DNA of 64,000 bases from Verrucomicrobiaceae bacterium (GTDB lineage: Bacteria > Verrucomicrobiota > Verrucomicrobiia > Verrucomicrobiales > Verrucomicrobiaceae): positions 1 to 64,000 of the forward strand of contig JAIXSY010000029.1 in assembly GCA_027484445.1 (NCBI GenBank), in the 5' to 3' direction. The notes under the pieces are model-generated. The model ran no database searches. It was not told where the DNA came from and saw only the letters and a list, made by a program, of their open reading frames with translations. Below, one piece after another: positions 55,577 through 64,000 of this stretch (positions are counted from its first letter, which is position 1; each line of letters starts with the position of its first letter). A program made the translations under genes and the position numbers.

Positions 55577-57052
55577 ATGAATGAACGCCCCATGTTTGAA
55601 CAAGCCTTCCGCAACATCGACGACGCCCTGCGCAAGGAAGCTGGCTGCGGCACCGAGCTGGACTACACCGAGCAGACCTCCTGGCTGCTCTTCCTGAAAT
55701 ACCTCGACGGTCTGGAGCAGGACCGCGCCACCGAGGCGGCGCTGGAGGGGAAGAAATACACCCACCTGCTGGAAAAGGACTTCCGCTGGGAGGTCTGGGC
55801 CGCGCCGAAGAAAAAGGACGGCAGCCTCGACCACGATGCCGCGCTCACCGGCGATGACCTGCGCGAGTTCGTCGATAAGAAGCTCTTCCCCTACCTCCAC
55901 AGCTTCAAGCAGAAGGCCGCCGGGCCAAACACCCTCGAATACAAGATCGGCGAGATCTTCGGCGAGCTGAAAAACAAGATCACCAGCGGCTACAACCTCC
56001 GCGAGATCATCGACCACGTGGACGAGCTGCGCTTCCGCTCCCAGAGCGAGAAGCACGAGCTCAGCGCCCTCTACGAGGAAAAGATCAAGCGCATGGGCAA
56101 TGCCGGGCGCAATGGCGGCGAATACTACACCCCGCGCCCGCTCATCCGCGCCATGATCCGCGTCCTCGCGCCCAAGCTGGGCGAGACCATCTACGACGGT
56201 GCCTGCGGCAGCGCCGGGTTCCTCTGCGAGGCCGTCGATTACCTCCGCCGCGAGCATCCGCAGCGCAGCGTCGCTCAGGATCAGGCCCTGCAGGAGCGCA
56301 CGCTCTACGGGAAGGAGAAAAAGTCCCTCGCCTACGTCATCGGCATCATGAACCTCATCCTGCACGGGATCGAAGCGCCGAACCTCATCCACACGAACAC
56401 GCTCACGGAAAACCTCGCCGACATCCAGGAAAAGGACCGCTACGACATCGTGCTGGCGAATCCGCCCTTCGGCGGCAAGGAGCGGCCCGAGGTGCAGCAA
56501 AACTTCCCCATCCGCACTGGCGAGACGGCCTTCCTCTTCCTTCAGCACTTCATCAAAATCCTCCGCGCCGGTGGTCGCGCCGCCGTGGTGATCAAGAACA
56601 CCTTCCTCAGCAACACCGACAACGCCTCCGTCAGCCTGCGGCGGCACCTGCTGGAGAGCTGCGATCTGCACACCGTGCTCGACTGCCCCGGCGGCACCTT
56701 CCAGGGCGCAGGCGTGAAGACCGTCGTGCTCTTCTTTGAAAAGGGCACCCGGACGCGGAAGGTCTGGTATTACCAGCTCGACCCCGGCCGCAGCCTCGGG
56801 AAGACCAACCCGCTCAATGATGCCGACCTCAGCGACTTCATCGACCGGCAGCGGCACTTCGAGGACTCGGCGAAAAGCTGGAGCGTGGACGTCAAAGACA
56901 TCGACACCACCACCTGGGACCTCTCCGTGAAAAACCCCAACGGCGGCGGCGAAGTCCAGCACCGGAGCCCGCAGGCCATCTTGGAAGAAATCGCCGCGCT
57001 GGATGCCGAAAGCGCGGAAGTGCTGGGGAACATCAGGGGGATGCTGGGATGA
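55577..57052 (+). CDS. hsdM: Type I restriction-modification system methyltransferase subunit (HsdM)
   Basis: 491 residues from the ATG at 55577; a second ATG at 55592 (MFEQAF) is possible and the frame is open to 55526. An N-terminal helical domain (~1-150) precedes the N6-adenine methyltransferase, with GGEYYTPRPLIRAMI, motif I DGACGSAGFL and catalytic NPPFGG (motif IV, NPPF). Modifies DNA with HsdS to protect host sites. Overlaps hsdS by ATGA. Confidence 0.96.
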   Translation: MNERPMFEQAFRNIDDALRKEAGCGTELDYTEQTSWLLFLKYLDGLEQDRATEAALEGKKYTHLLEKDFRWEVWAAPKKKDGSLDHDAALTGDDLREFVDKKLFPYLHSFKQKAAGPNTLEYKIGEIFGELKNKITSGYNLREIIDHVDELRFRSQSEKHELSALYEEKIKRMGNAGRNGGEYYTPRPLIRAMIRVLAPKLGETIYDGACGSAGFLCEAVDYLRREHPQRSVAQDQALQERTLYGKEKKSLAYVIGIMNLILHGIEAPNLIHTNTLTENLADIQEKDRYDIVLANPPFGGKERPEVQQNFPIRTGETAFLFLQHFIKILRAGGRAAVVIKNTFLSNTDNASVSLRRHLLESCDLHTVLDCPGGTFQGAGVKTVVLFFEKGTRTRKVWYYQLDPGRSLGKTNPLNDADLSDFIDRQRHFEDSAKSWSVDVKDIDTTTWDLSVKNPNGGGEVQHRSPQAILEEIAALDAESAEVLGNIRGMLG

Positions 57053-58245
57053 AGGTAGGCTCGCAGACCAAGAATCTCGGCGATGTATGTGATGTCGTAG
57101 GCGGCGGCACTCCGTCCAAGGACAATCCAGCGTTTTATTCTGGTGTTATTCCTTGGGCAACCGTCCGCGACATGCGGCACGAGGTCATCACAGAGACTGA
57201 GTTTCGAATCACTAAAGAAGCGGTTCATAGCAGCGCTACCAACATAATCCCTGCGGGCAATGTGGTTATAGCGACCCGAGTTGGCTTGGGGAAAGTCTGC
57301 TTGCTCGGCCAAGACACAGCTATAAACCAAGACCTTCGTGGCATTATCCCACACGACACGAAAGTGCTTACTGTGCGTTTTCTGTTTTGGTGGCTCAAGG
57401 CAATATCAGACACGATCATCGCGGAGGGCACCGGCGCGACAGTTCAAGGTGTGAAGCTTCCATTTGTTAAGTCATTGCGCATCCCCGTCCCCCCACTCGC
57501 CGAGCAGCAGCGGATTGTCGGCGTGCTGGACGAGGCGATGGCGGGGATCGCCACCGCCCGCGCCCACGCCGAAACGAACCTCCAAAACGCCCGCGCGCTC
57601 TTCGAAAGCCACCTCCACGCCGTCTTCACCCAGCGCGGGCCGGGGTGGGTGGAGAAGACGCTCGAAGAAGCTGCCGATTCCGACTGCTCTTTGTCCTACG
57701 GCATCGTCCAGCCCGGCGACGACGTTTCTGGTGGTCTCCCGGTCGTGCGGCCAACCGACTTAACTTCCAAGCTCATCGAACTGGATGGCTTGAAGCGAAT
57801 CGACCCCAAACTGGCCTCAGGCTACCAACGCACTCAGCTCCAAGGCGGCGAACTGCTTCTCTGCGTCCGTGGAAGCACCGGAACCATCTCCGTGGCGGCT
57901 ACGACATTGAAAGGAGCCAACGTCACGCGTGGAATCGTGCCCATTCGTTTCAAGAAAGGCCTCCTCGCGCCCGAATTCGGTTACTACCTCATGAAGTCGG
58001 CAGCGGTTCAGGATCAGATTCGGGCCAAAACCTACGGGGCTGCTTTGATGCAGATCAACATTCGAGACCTGCGCAACCTGTCCCTGTCATTTCCGCCTTT
58101 GGCAGAACAACAGCCCATGGCAGCCCAGCTCGACGCCCTGTCCGCCGAAACCCAGCGCCTCGCGGCGCTCTACGAGCGGAAGCTGGCGGCGCTGGAGGAG
58201 CTGAAGAAGAGCCTGCTGCATCAGGCGTTTGCCGGAGAACTTTGA
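57049..58245 (+). CDS. hsdS: Type I restriction-modification specificity subunit (HsdS)
   Basis: 398 residues in the usual two-half layout. TRD1 (~1-140), a conserved helical spacer (PLAEQQRIVGVLDEAMAGI), TRD2 (~200-330) and a second conserved spacer (PLAEQQPMAAQLDAL) ending in LLHQAFAGEL. The two target-recognition domains set the bipartite DNA sequence recognised. The TRD1 stretch is slightly more AT-rich than hsdM, as often seen where specificity regions are swapped. Confidence 0.93.
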   Translation: MKVGSQTKNLGDVCDVVGGGTPSKDNPAFYSGVIPWATVRDMRHEVITETEFRITKEAVHSSATNIIPAGNVVIATRVGLGKVCLLGQDTAINQDLRGIIPHDTKVLTVRFLFWWLKAISDTIIAEGTGATVQGVKLPFVKSLRIPVPPLAEQQRIVGVLDEAMAGIATARAHAETNLQNARALFESHLHAVFTQRGPGWVEKTLEEAADSDCSLSYGIVQPGDDVSGGLPVVRPTDLTSKLIELDGLKRIDPKLASGYQRTQLQGGELLLCVRGSTGTISVAATTLKGANVTRGIVPIRFKKGLLAPEFGYYLMKSAAVQDQIRAKTYGAALMQINIRDLRNLSLSFPPLAEQQPMAAQLDALSAETQRLAALYERKLAALEELKKSLLHQAFAGEL

Positions 58246-58248
58246 ATC

Positions 58249-59232
58249 ATGACCAACAATAACCTTGGAAGATTGCAACGGGTGGTCCTGCGCGACGTGT
58301 GGAGTTCGGAGGCTGGAAGCTTCACGCCATGGCTGGCCAGGGAGGAAAACCTGCAACTGCTCGGTGAGACCATCGGAATCGAACTCGAACTGGAGAAGAC
58401 GGAAAAGGGCGTGGGTCCCTTCCGGGCGGACATTCTCTGCAAGGATACAGCGACGGACCAATGGGTGCTGATCGAAAACCAGCTCGAACGCACCGATCAC
58501 ACGCATCTCGGCCAGTTGATCACCTACGCCGCCGGCCTCCAAGCGGTGACGGTGGTGTGGATTGCCGAGCGTTTCACAGACGAACACCGGGCGGCGCTCG
58601 ACTGGTTGAATGAGCGCACAGACGACCAGATCAATGTCTTTGGCCTCGAAGTCGAGCTGTGGCGAATCGGCGATTCGCCCGTGGCTCCCAAGTTCAACGT
58701 CATCAGCCAACCGAACGACTGGACACGAACGGTGAAGCAGGCGGCGACCAGCGGGGAGGTGTCGGAGCATAAGCAACTGCAACAGCGGTTCTGGACAAGC
58801 TTTGCGGAGTTCATGGAGGAGCGGCAGAGTCCCCTGCGCTGCACGAAACCCTCTCCCCGGCACTGGATGAGTCTTTCGCTCGGAAAGAGTGGCTTCAGCT
58901 TGTCAGCAGTGGTGTCGAGCTGGAACAGCGTGACCAATGCCAAGGGGCCTGAGATCCGTGCGGAACTGGTGCTGTCCCGCGAGAACTCCAAAAGTGACTT
59001 CGCCGCCTTGGAAGCGCGGAAGACCGAGTTCGAAGGTCAACTTGGCTTCCCGCTGATCTGGCACAATCCGGCCGAGAAGACCATGTGCCGCATCTTCACA
59101 CGCAAGGACGCGGATTTCACCGATGAACTCCAGTGGGCCGGTCAGTTTGCGTGGCTCAAAGAAAGGCTGGAAACGCTGCATCGTGTCTTCGCACCCGTGG
59201 TTCGCTCCTTGAATGTCGGAGGCGGCGACTGA
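58249..59232 (+). CDS. DUF4268 protein with a PD-(D/E)xK nuclease-like N-terminus
   Basis: 327 residues. FRADILCKDTATDQWVLIENQ has the spacing of a PD-(D/E)xK active site (Asp in RAD, then E-x-Q in place of E-x-K), followed by QLITYAAGLQAVTVVWIAE. The C-terminal half is the DUF4268 region (ISQPNDWTR to the end). Starts 3 bp after hsdS, inside the restriction operon. DUF4268 proteins are frequent in defence loci; whether this one cuts DNA is unknown. Confidence 0.72.
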   Translation: MTNNNLGRLQRVVLRDVWSSEAGSFTPWLAREENLQLLGETIGIELELEKTEKGVGPFRADILCKDTATDQWVLIENQLERTDHTHLGQLITYAAGLQAVTVVWIAERFTDEHRAALDWLNERTDDQINVFGLEVELWRIGDSPVAPKFNVISQPNDWTRTVKQAATSGEVSEHKQLQQRFWTSFAEFMEERQSPLRCTKPSPRHWMSLSLGKSGFSLSAVVSSWNSVTNAKGPEIRAELVLSRENSKSDFAALEARKTEFEGQLGFPLIWHNPAEKTMCRIFTRKDADFTDELQWAGQFAWLKERLETLHRVFAPVVRSLNVGGGD

Positions 59233-59249
59233 AGTATCATGGCTCGATC

Positions 59250-59702
59250 ATGATCCGCTACACCGAAGGCGACCTCCTCCGTGCCCCTGAACAGGCCATC
59301 ACGAATGCCGTGAACACGGTGGGCGTGATGGGCAAGGGGCTGGCGTTGCAATTCAAGCAGCAGTTCCCGGAGAACTTCCGCGCCTACGCCGCCGCTTGTC
59401 GCGCTGGAGAGATGGTGGTGGGCCGGGTGCACCTGACGCGCCGTGAAGCGGTGACGGGGCCGCGCTGGATCATCAATTTCCCCACCAAGCAGGACTGGCG
59501 GCATCCCTCCAGGCTGGAATGGGTTGAGGCGGGCTTGCACGACCTGCACCGCGTCCTGCTGGCCGAAGGCATCGCGTCCATCGCTCTGCCCAAACTCGGC
59601 TGCGGCCTTGGCGGCCTGGACTGGGACACCGTGCGCCCGCTGATCGAGTCCATCCTGGGTGATCTGGAGGGCGTGGAGGTGGTGGTGTATGCGGGGAGGT
59701 AG
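59250..59702 (+). CDS. Macrodomain protein (DarG/ALC1-like)
   Basis: 150 residues from the ATG at 59250; the frame is open to 59133 but overlaps the DUF4268 gene end. NAVNTVGVMGKGLALQFKQ and LPKLGCGLGGLDWDTVRPL match the ADP-ribose-binding macrodomain, close to the TARG1/DarG type that removes ADP-ribose from DNA or protein. In DarTG systems the partner toxin DarT modifies DNA, but no DarT gene is present here. It may counter ADP-ribosylation by another source. Confidence 0.83.
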   Translation: MIRYTEGDLLRAPEQAITNAVNTVGVMGKGLALQFKQQFPENFRAYAAACRAGEMVVGRVHLTRREAVTGPRWIINFPTKQDWRHPSRLEWVEAGLHDLHRVLLAEGIASIALPKLGCGLGGLDWDTVRPLIESILGDLEGVEVVVYAGR

Positions 59703-59750
59703 CAAAAGCCTGGGTTGACGGATTTGCGATTTTCCGCTTTTCTGTAACCC

Positions 59751-60851
59751 ATGGGGGACACAAACAGCAAACAACGCTTTGGCGAACGCCTGCGCCGGGC
59801 ACGCCTGATGCGCGGCCTGACGCTGCGAGAGGTGGCGGATAAACTGGCGGGGCTGGGCAGCCAGCTCTCCCACGCGGCGCTGCAAAAATACGAAAAGGGC
59901 CTGATGGGGCCGGATTCATCCGTGGTGCGGGCCTTGGCGCGGGTGTTTGACCTCGATGCCGGCTACTTCTTCCGCCAGAAGTCCGTGACGCTGGCGAGCA
60001 TCGAGTTCCGCAAGCTGACCAAGTTTCCCGAGCGGGAGGTGAACCGAGTGCGGGAGGCGGCTGCCGACTACTTTGAGCAGTATCTCCAGATCGAGGAGAT
60101 CCTGGAGATCCGGGGTGCGGCGCTGCCCCGTGTGGATCTGGCTCACCTGACGGTTGATGACGAGGAGACGCTGGGCCATGAGGCTGAGAAGGCCGCGGCG
60201 CTGATCCGGCAGAAATGGAAGCTGGGCGAGGACGCCCTGACGAACGTGCACGAAATGCTGGAAGAGCATGGCATCAAAGTGACGGAGGTGAAGGCGGATG
60301 AAAGCTTCAATGGCTTCTCCGGCTGGGCCGATGCGGAAACGCCGGTCATCGTGCTGGCCGAATGGCTGAACACGGACCTGCCCCGCAAGCGCCTGACGGC
60401 CCTGCACGAGCTGGGTCATCTGGTGATGAAGCTGCCTGATGGTGTAAGCCACAAGCTCAAAGAAGCGCTATGCTATCGCTTTGCCGGGGCTCTGCTGCTG
60501 CCTGCGGCGGCGCTGCGGTCACGGGTGGGCGTGAAACGTCCGGATGGCATCAGCCTGCGGGAGCGGATCGGCATCAAGGAGGACTGGGGCATCTCCATCG
60601 CCGCGCTGATGCGCCGCGCTGCCGACCTCAAGATCATCACCCCGAGCCAGCTCAAGTCCTTCTACTTTCAAAACAACAAGCATCGAAAGACGGAGCCGGG
60701 TCACTGGCCCGGCACCGAAAAGGCCAACCGCTACACGCAATTGGTCTATCGGGCTGCTGCCCAGGAGCTGATCACGCGGGCGAAGGCGGCGGAGTTTCTC
60801 GACGTGAGTCTGCGGGAGTTTGATCACCTCTTTGCATCGGAGGCATCCTGA
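59751..60851 (+). CDS. XRE-family regulator with ImmA/IrrE metallopeptidase domain
   Basis: 366 residues. An N-terminal helix-turn-helix (~8-65, GERLRRARLMRGLTLREVAD) is joined by a helical linker to an ImmA/IrrE (COG2856) domain with zinc motif ALHELGHLVMKL (HELGH, ~220). Such proteins bind DNA and are cleaved or cleave partners upon a signal, as in mobile elements and toxin-antitoxin systems. A TTGACG box about 35 bp before the start may belong to its own promoter, consistent with autoregulation. The PIN-domain gene starts 17 bp after its stop. Confidence 0.88.
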   Translation: MGDTNSKQRFGERLRRARLMRGLTLREVADKLAGLGSQLSHAALQKYEKGLMGPDSSVVRALARVFDLDAGYFFRQKSVTLASIEFRKLTKFPEREVNRVREAAADYFEQYLQIEEILEIRGAALPRVDLAHLTVDDEETLGHEAEKAAALIRQKWKLGEDALTNVHEMLEEHGIKVTEVKADESFNGFSGWADAETPVIVLAEWLNTDLPRKRLTALHELGHLVMKLPDGVSHKLKEALCYRFAGALLLPAAALRSRVGVKRPDGISLRERIGIKEDWGISIAALMRRAADLKIITPSQLKSFYFQNNKHRKTEPGHWPGTEKANRYTQLVYRAAAQELITRAKAAEFLDVSLREFDHLFASEAS

Positions 60852-60868
60852 AACCTTGAGCGCATGAC

Positions 60869-61372
60869 ATGAGAATCGCCGTCCAGGATGCCAATGTGCT
60901 GATCGACCTCGAATTGGCAGGCCTGTTTGATTTGTGGTTTCAGTTGGGCATCGAAACCCACACCACGGACCTGATCAAAGGCGAGCTGGAGGACGGCGGG
61001 CATGTGCAGGCGCTGGCCTATTTCAAAAGCGGTCAGGTGCGGGAGCATGGGCTGAGCTTTGACGAACTCGGCCAGGTGTCCGATCTCGAACGCGAAGTCG
61101 GCAGCAAGGCGAAGTTCAATGACTGCTCGGTGCTTTTCCTGGCGATGAAGCTGGATGCCATGCTGATCTCTGGTGACAAAGCCCTCCGCAAAGCAGGCCG
61201 GGCACGCCACGTGGAAGTGCATGGCACTCTGTGGATCATGGACCAGCTCGTGGCTGAAAAAGTGATTTCTGGTGACATCGCCGCTGCCAAGCTGGAGCAT
61301 TTGCTTTCACTGGAAAGGTATCTTCCCGCCGAGGAATGCCAGATTCGCCTCAAGAAATGGAGACAATCCTGA
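60869..61372 (+). CDS. PIN-domain ribonuclease-like protein
   Basis: 167 residues. DANVLIDLELAG (~8-19) carries the first PIN acid, later acids lie in FNDCSVLFLA and LISGDKALR. The fold and size match stand-alone PIN nucleases of the DUF3368 type found as toxins. It lies directly downstream of the XRE-ImmA gene, which could be the antitoxin, and 20 bp before hsdR. Substrate probably RNA, by family analogy. Confidence 0.75.
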   Translation: MRIAVQDANVLIDLELAGLFDLWFQLGIETHTTDLIKGELEDGGHVQALAYFKSGQVREHGLSFDELGQVSDLEREVGSKAKFNDCSVLFLAMKLDAMLISGDKALRKAGRARHVEVHGTLWIMDQLVAEKVISGDIAAAKLEHLLSLERYLPAEECQIRLKKWRQS

Positions 61373-61392
61373 ATCACGGCTAAGCTGCCTGC

Positions 61393-63750
61393 ATGAACGA
61401 AGCCGAAACCCGCGCCGAGCTGATCGATCCCGCCCTGAAAGCGGCGGGCTGGGGCGTGGTGGAGGGCAGCCGCATCCGGCGGGAGTATCCGATCACGACG
61501 GGGCGGCTGGAAGGGCACGGCAAAAAGGGCAAAGCCCTGACCGCCGACTACATCCTCGAATACCGCAACACCAAGCTGGCCGTGAACGAGGCGAAGGCAT
61601 GGGCCCTGCCACTGACCGAAGGCGCGGCCCAGGCGAAAAACTACGCAGACAAGCTCTCCCTGCGCCACGCCTACTGCACGAACGGCCAAGGCATCTACGC
61701 CATCGACATGCTCACCGGCGAGGAAAAAGAAATCCCCGCCTACCCGACACCTGACGAACTCTGGGCGATGACCTTTGCCGAAGCCAACGCGTGGCGGGAT
61801 CGCTTCGCGGCGGTGCCGTTTGAAGATCGCGGCGGGTTTTTCCAAGGGCGCTACTACCAGGACATCGCCATCGAGCGAGTATTGGAAGCCATCGCCGCAG
61901 GACGTGACCGCATCCTCCTGACGCTGGCGACGGGCACGGGGAAGACCTTCATCGCCTTTCAGCTCGCGTGGAAGCTTTTCCAAAGCCGCTGGAACCGCAG
62001 CGGCGACCCGACTCGCAGGCCGCGCATTCTTTTCCTGGCGGATCGAAACATCCTGGCAAATCAAGCCTACAACGCCTTTTCCGCCTTCCCGGAAGATGCG
62101 CTGGTGCGGATCGAGCCGAGCGAGATCAAGAAGAAGGGCAAAGTGCCGAAGAACGGGAATCTGTTCTTCACCATCTTCCAGACGTTTTTGTCGGGACCGT
62201 TGGAGACGGCTTACTTTGGGGAATACCCGCCAGACTTTTTTGACTTCATTGTCATCGACGAGTGCCATCGCGGCGGAGCCAATGATGAGAGCACTTGGCG
62301 GGATATTTTGAACTACTTCAGCCCGGCGGTGCAGCTCGGCCTCACAGCCACGCCGAAGCGGCGGGACAACGTGGACACCTACGCTTACTTCGGTGAGCCA
62401 GTGTTTGTCTATTCGCTGAAGGAAGGCATCAACGATGGCTTCCTGACGCCTTTCCGCGTGAAGCAAATCAGCACCACGCTGGATGAATACACCTGGACGC
62501 CCGATGACGTGGTCCTGGAAGGCGAGGTCGAAGCCGGGAAGCTCTACGGAGAAAGCGACTTCAACAGAAAGCTGGAGATCCAAGCGCGGGAACGAAAGCG
62601 CGTGGAGATCTTCATGAGCCAGATCGACCAGACGCAGAAGACGCTGGTCTTTTGCGCCAGCCAGGAGCACGCGCTGCTGGTGCGGGACCTCATCAATCAG
62701 GTGAAGACCAGCAAGGACCCGAACTACTGCCACCGCGTGACCGCCAACGACGGCGCACTCGGCGAGCAATGGCTGCGCGACTTTCAAGACAACGAGAAGA
62801 GCATCCCGACCATCCTGACGACCTCGCAGAAGCTGAGCACCGGCGTGGATGCACGAAACATCCGCAACATCGTGCTCATGCGCCCGGTGAACTCGATGAT
62901 CGAGTTCAAACAAATCATCGGCCGCGGCACGCGGCTCTTTGACGGGAAGGACTACTTCACGATCTACGACTTCGTGAAGGCTCACGAGCATTTCCACGAC
63001 GAAGAATGGGACGGACCACCAGCCGAGCCGGAGAAGTGCAAGACCTGCGGGCAGTATCCCTGCGCCTGTGGAGAGAAGCCGCCAAAATCCTGCGATGGCT
63101 GCGGGCAGGCTCCCTGCGTGTGTCCTTGCCCGGTGTGCGCCAAGCGCCCGTGCCAGTGTGAAGGCAAGAAGAAGGCCAAGGTGAAGCTCGCCGATGGCAA
63201 GGTGCGCAGCATCCAACACATGATGATGACGAGCTTCTGGCATCCCGATGGCACGCCGATGTCGTCGCAGCAGTTCCTGGACTTGCTCTTCGGCAAGCTG
63301 CCGGAGTTTTTCCAAAACGAAGACGAACTCCGCGCCCTGTGGAGCGAGCCGGACACGCGGAAGAAGCTGCTCGAAGGTCTCGCGGAGAAAGGTTTCGGCA
63401 AAGACCAGCTCGCCGAGATGCAAACCGTCATCGACGCCAAGAACAGCGACCTCTTTGACGTGCTGGCCCATGTGGCCTACGCCCTGCCGCCGCTGACGCG
63501 AGAAGAACGCGCGGCCAAAGCGAAGGTGGAGATCAGCACGCACTTCAGCAGCAAGCAGCAGGTCTTCCTCGACTTCGTGCTCTCGCACTACATCAGCGTC
63601 GGCGTGGAGGAACTCGACCAGGAGAAACTCACGCCGCTTTTGAGGCTGCGGTATCACAACTCCATCGCTGACGCCGTGGCCGATCTCGGCAACGACGTGG
63701 GGCAGGCCTTCGCGGGCTTTCAGAAGTATCTGTATCAGGACGTGGCGTGA
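61393..63750 (+). CDS. hsdR: Type I restriction subunit HsdR with Cys-rich triple repeat
   Basis: 785 residues. The N-terminal PD-(D/E)xK nuclease has LTADYILEYRNTKLAVNEAKAW. The superfamily 2 helicase follows: ATGTGKTFIAFQLAW (motif I), VIDECHRGGANDES (motif II, DECH), LGLTATPKR (motif III) and IIGRGTRLFD (motif VI). EcoEI-type by similarity in length and motif spacing. Residues ~549-592 hold three tandem repeats of C-x2-C-x4-C-x-C, 12 cysteines, unusual for HsdR. The stop is 10 bp from the convergent formate dehydrogenase gene. Confidence 0.93.
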   Translation: MNEAETRAELIDPALKAAGWGVVEGSRIRREYPITTGRLEGHGKKGKALTADYILEYRNTKLAVNEAKAWALPLTEGAAQAKNYADKLSLRHAYCTNGQGIYAIDMLTGEEKEIPAYPTPDELWAMTFAEANAWRDRFAAVPFEDRGGFFQGRYYQDIAIERVLEAIAAGRDRILLTLATGTGKTFIAFQLAWKLFQSRWNRSGDPTRRPRILFLADRNILANQAYNAFSAFPEDALVRIEPSEIKKKGKVPKNGNLFFTIFQTFLSGPLETAYFGEYPPDFFDFIVIDECHRGGANDESTWRDILNYFSPAVQLGLTATPKRRDNVDTYAYFGEPVFVYSLKEGINDGFLTPFRVKQISTTLDEYTWTPDDVVLEGEVEAGKLYGESDFNRKLEIQARERKRVEIFMSQIDQTQKTLVFCASQEHALLVRDLINQVKTSKDPNYCHRVTANDGALGEQWLRDFQDNEKSIPTILTTSQKLSTGVDARNIRNIVLMRPVNSMIEFKQIIGRGTRLFDGKDYFTIYDFVKAHEHFHDEEWDGPPAEPEKCKTCGQYPCACGEKPPKSCDGCGQAPCVCPCPVCAKRPCQCEGKKKAKVKLADGKVRSIQHMMMTSFWHPDGTPMSSQQFLDLLFGKLPEFFQNEDELRALWSEPDTRKKLLEGLAEKGFGKDQLAEMQTVIDAKNSDLFDVLAHVAYALPPLTREERAAKAKVEISTHFSSKQQVFLDFVLSHYISVGVEELDQEKLTPLLRLRYHNSIADAVADLGNDVGQAFAGFQKYLYQDVA

Positions 63751-63760
63751 CCCAGGCGAT

Positions 63761-64000
63761 CTACCCCATCTCCATCATCCGCTTCTTCTTCGGCTTGCCG
63801 GCGCTGACGAATTCCACATCCGCAGCGACCACCTTGTATTCGGGGCAGAGGGTGTCGGCGTCGCAGCCTTGGCCGGTGACGTTGTTCACCATGGCTTCGG
63901 GGAAGTGGAAGGTGGTGTAGAGGATGCCGGGCTTCACTTCATCGGTGACGCGGGCTTCGAGCTCGACCTCGCCGCGGGCGCTGCTGAGGCGGACGCGGTC
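63761..64000 (-). CDS. Formate dehydrogenase alpha subunit, C-terminal part (runs off window)
   Basis: Minus-strand frame of 79 residues plus stop (TAG at 63761-63763), open at the window edge. RVRLSSARGEVELEARVTDE, YTTFHFPEAMVNNVTG and PEYKVVAADVEFV match the C-terminal molybdopterin-binding (MopB_CT) domain of molybdenum formate dehydrogenases. The end, KPKKKRMMEMG, is Lys/Met-rich. A decayed copy of the same end sits at 55105-55225. Confidence 0.85.
   Translation of the reverse strand, partial: DRVRLSSARGEVELEARVTDEVKPGILYTTFHFPEAMVNNVTGQGCDADTLCPEYKVVAADVEFVSAGKPKKKRMMEMG

Noticed and set aside
55445..56962. 505-codon open frame antisense to hsdM
   Set aside because: Shadow; hsdM has all conserved methyltransferase motifs.
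59142..59249. Longer start for the macrodomain gene from 59133
   Set aside because: The added part overlaps the DUF4268 gene end and has no family match; the ATG at 59250 gives the standard macrodomain start.
61033..63657. 874-codon open frame antisense to hsdR
   Set aside because: Shadow of the conserved helicase gene; no recognisable domain and it overlaps the PIN gene as well.

Overview
The window looks like a chromosomal segment of a Verrucomicrobium (Verrucomicrobiaceae, Prosthecobacter-like). This is inference from gene content: a DksA-type protein with a long histone-H1-like Lys/Ala/Pro tail, a transglutaminase-DUF2126 protein, secreted Gfo/Idh/MocA and ExeM-like proteins, generally high GC, and few strong Shine-Dalgarno sequences. 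No rRNA or tRNA gene, CRISPR array or transposase gene was seen.

Region 1 (1-7.7 kb) begins with a Pro/Gly/Tyr-repeat protein fragment. Next comes a cluster that reads like a zinc-limitation response: a metal ABC ATPase and permease with a HAD phosphatase between them, a DksA homologue that has lost three of its four zinc-ligand cysteines, cysteine-poor L33, cysteine-free S18, and the zinc-independent cyclohydrolase FolE2. An AraC regulator and accD follow on the other strand. Region 2 (7.8-22.3 kb) is mostly housekeeping: comF, a glutaminase-STAS-cNMP fusion, a GH67-like protein, fhs, an IscA-type protein, mutL, frr, a hexapeptide acyltransferase, a secreted oxidoreductase and a two-domain ketosynthase. 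Region 3 (22.3-34.7 kb) holds an SDR, a sodium-coupled (NSS) transporter with a 51-residue membrane partner, a very large secreted nuclease, the transglutaminase-DUF2126 protein, and thiC behind a TPP riboswitch.

Region 4 (34.7-42 kb) is accessory DNA. Downstream of thiC lie two extra partial copies of the thiC 3' end, alternating with small cargo: a four-helix-bundle protein, DUF4160/DUF2442/HicB-type genes, a broken antitoxin, an OLD-family ATPase-nuclease and a nucleotidyltransferase pair. Three copies of a new-looking interspersed repeat follow. Region 5 (42-47 kb) has TfoX-C, a methyltransferase, an FMN-dependent hydroxyacid oxidase, a SMUG1-type glycosylase and argB. Region 6 (47.2-55 kb) is nuoHIJKLMN behind a perfect CRP/FNR-type palindrome. 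Region 7 (55-63.8 kb) is a type I restriction-modification island. Between hsdS and hsdR it carries a DUF4268 protein, a macrodomain protein, an XRE-ImmA metallopeptidase and a PIN protein. The island lies between a decayed copy and the intact copy of the formate dehydrogenase alpha-subunit 3' end.

Two themes recur. First, accessory modules sit next to duplicated 3' ends of housekeeping genes (thiC, fdhA). Second, heptanucleotide tandem arrays occur, in two cases as inverted pairs around a short core: around the small membrane-protein gene, and in frame inside thiC.
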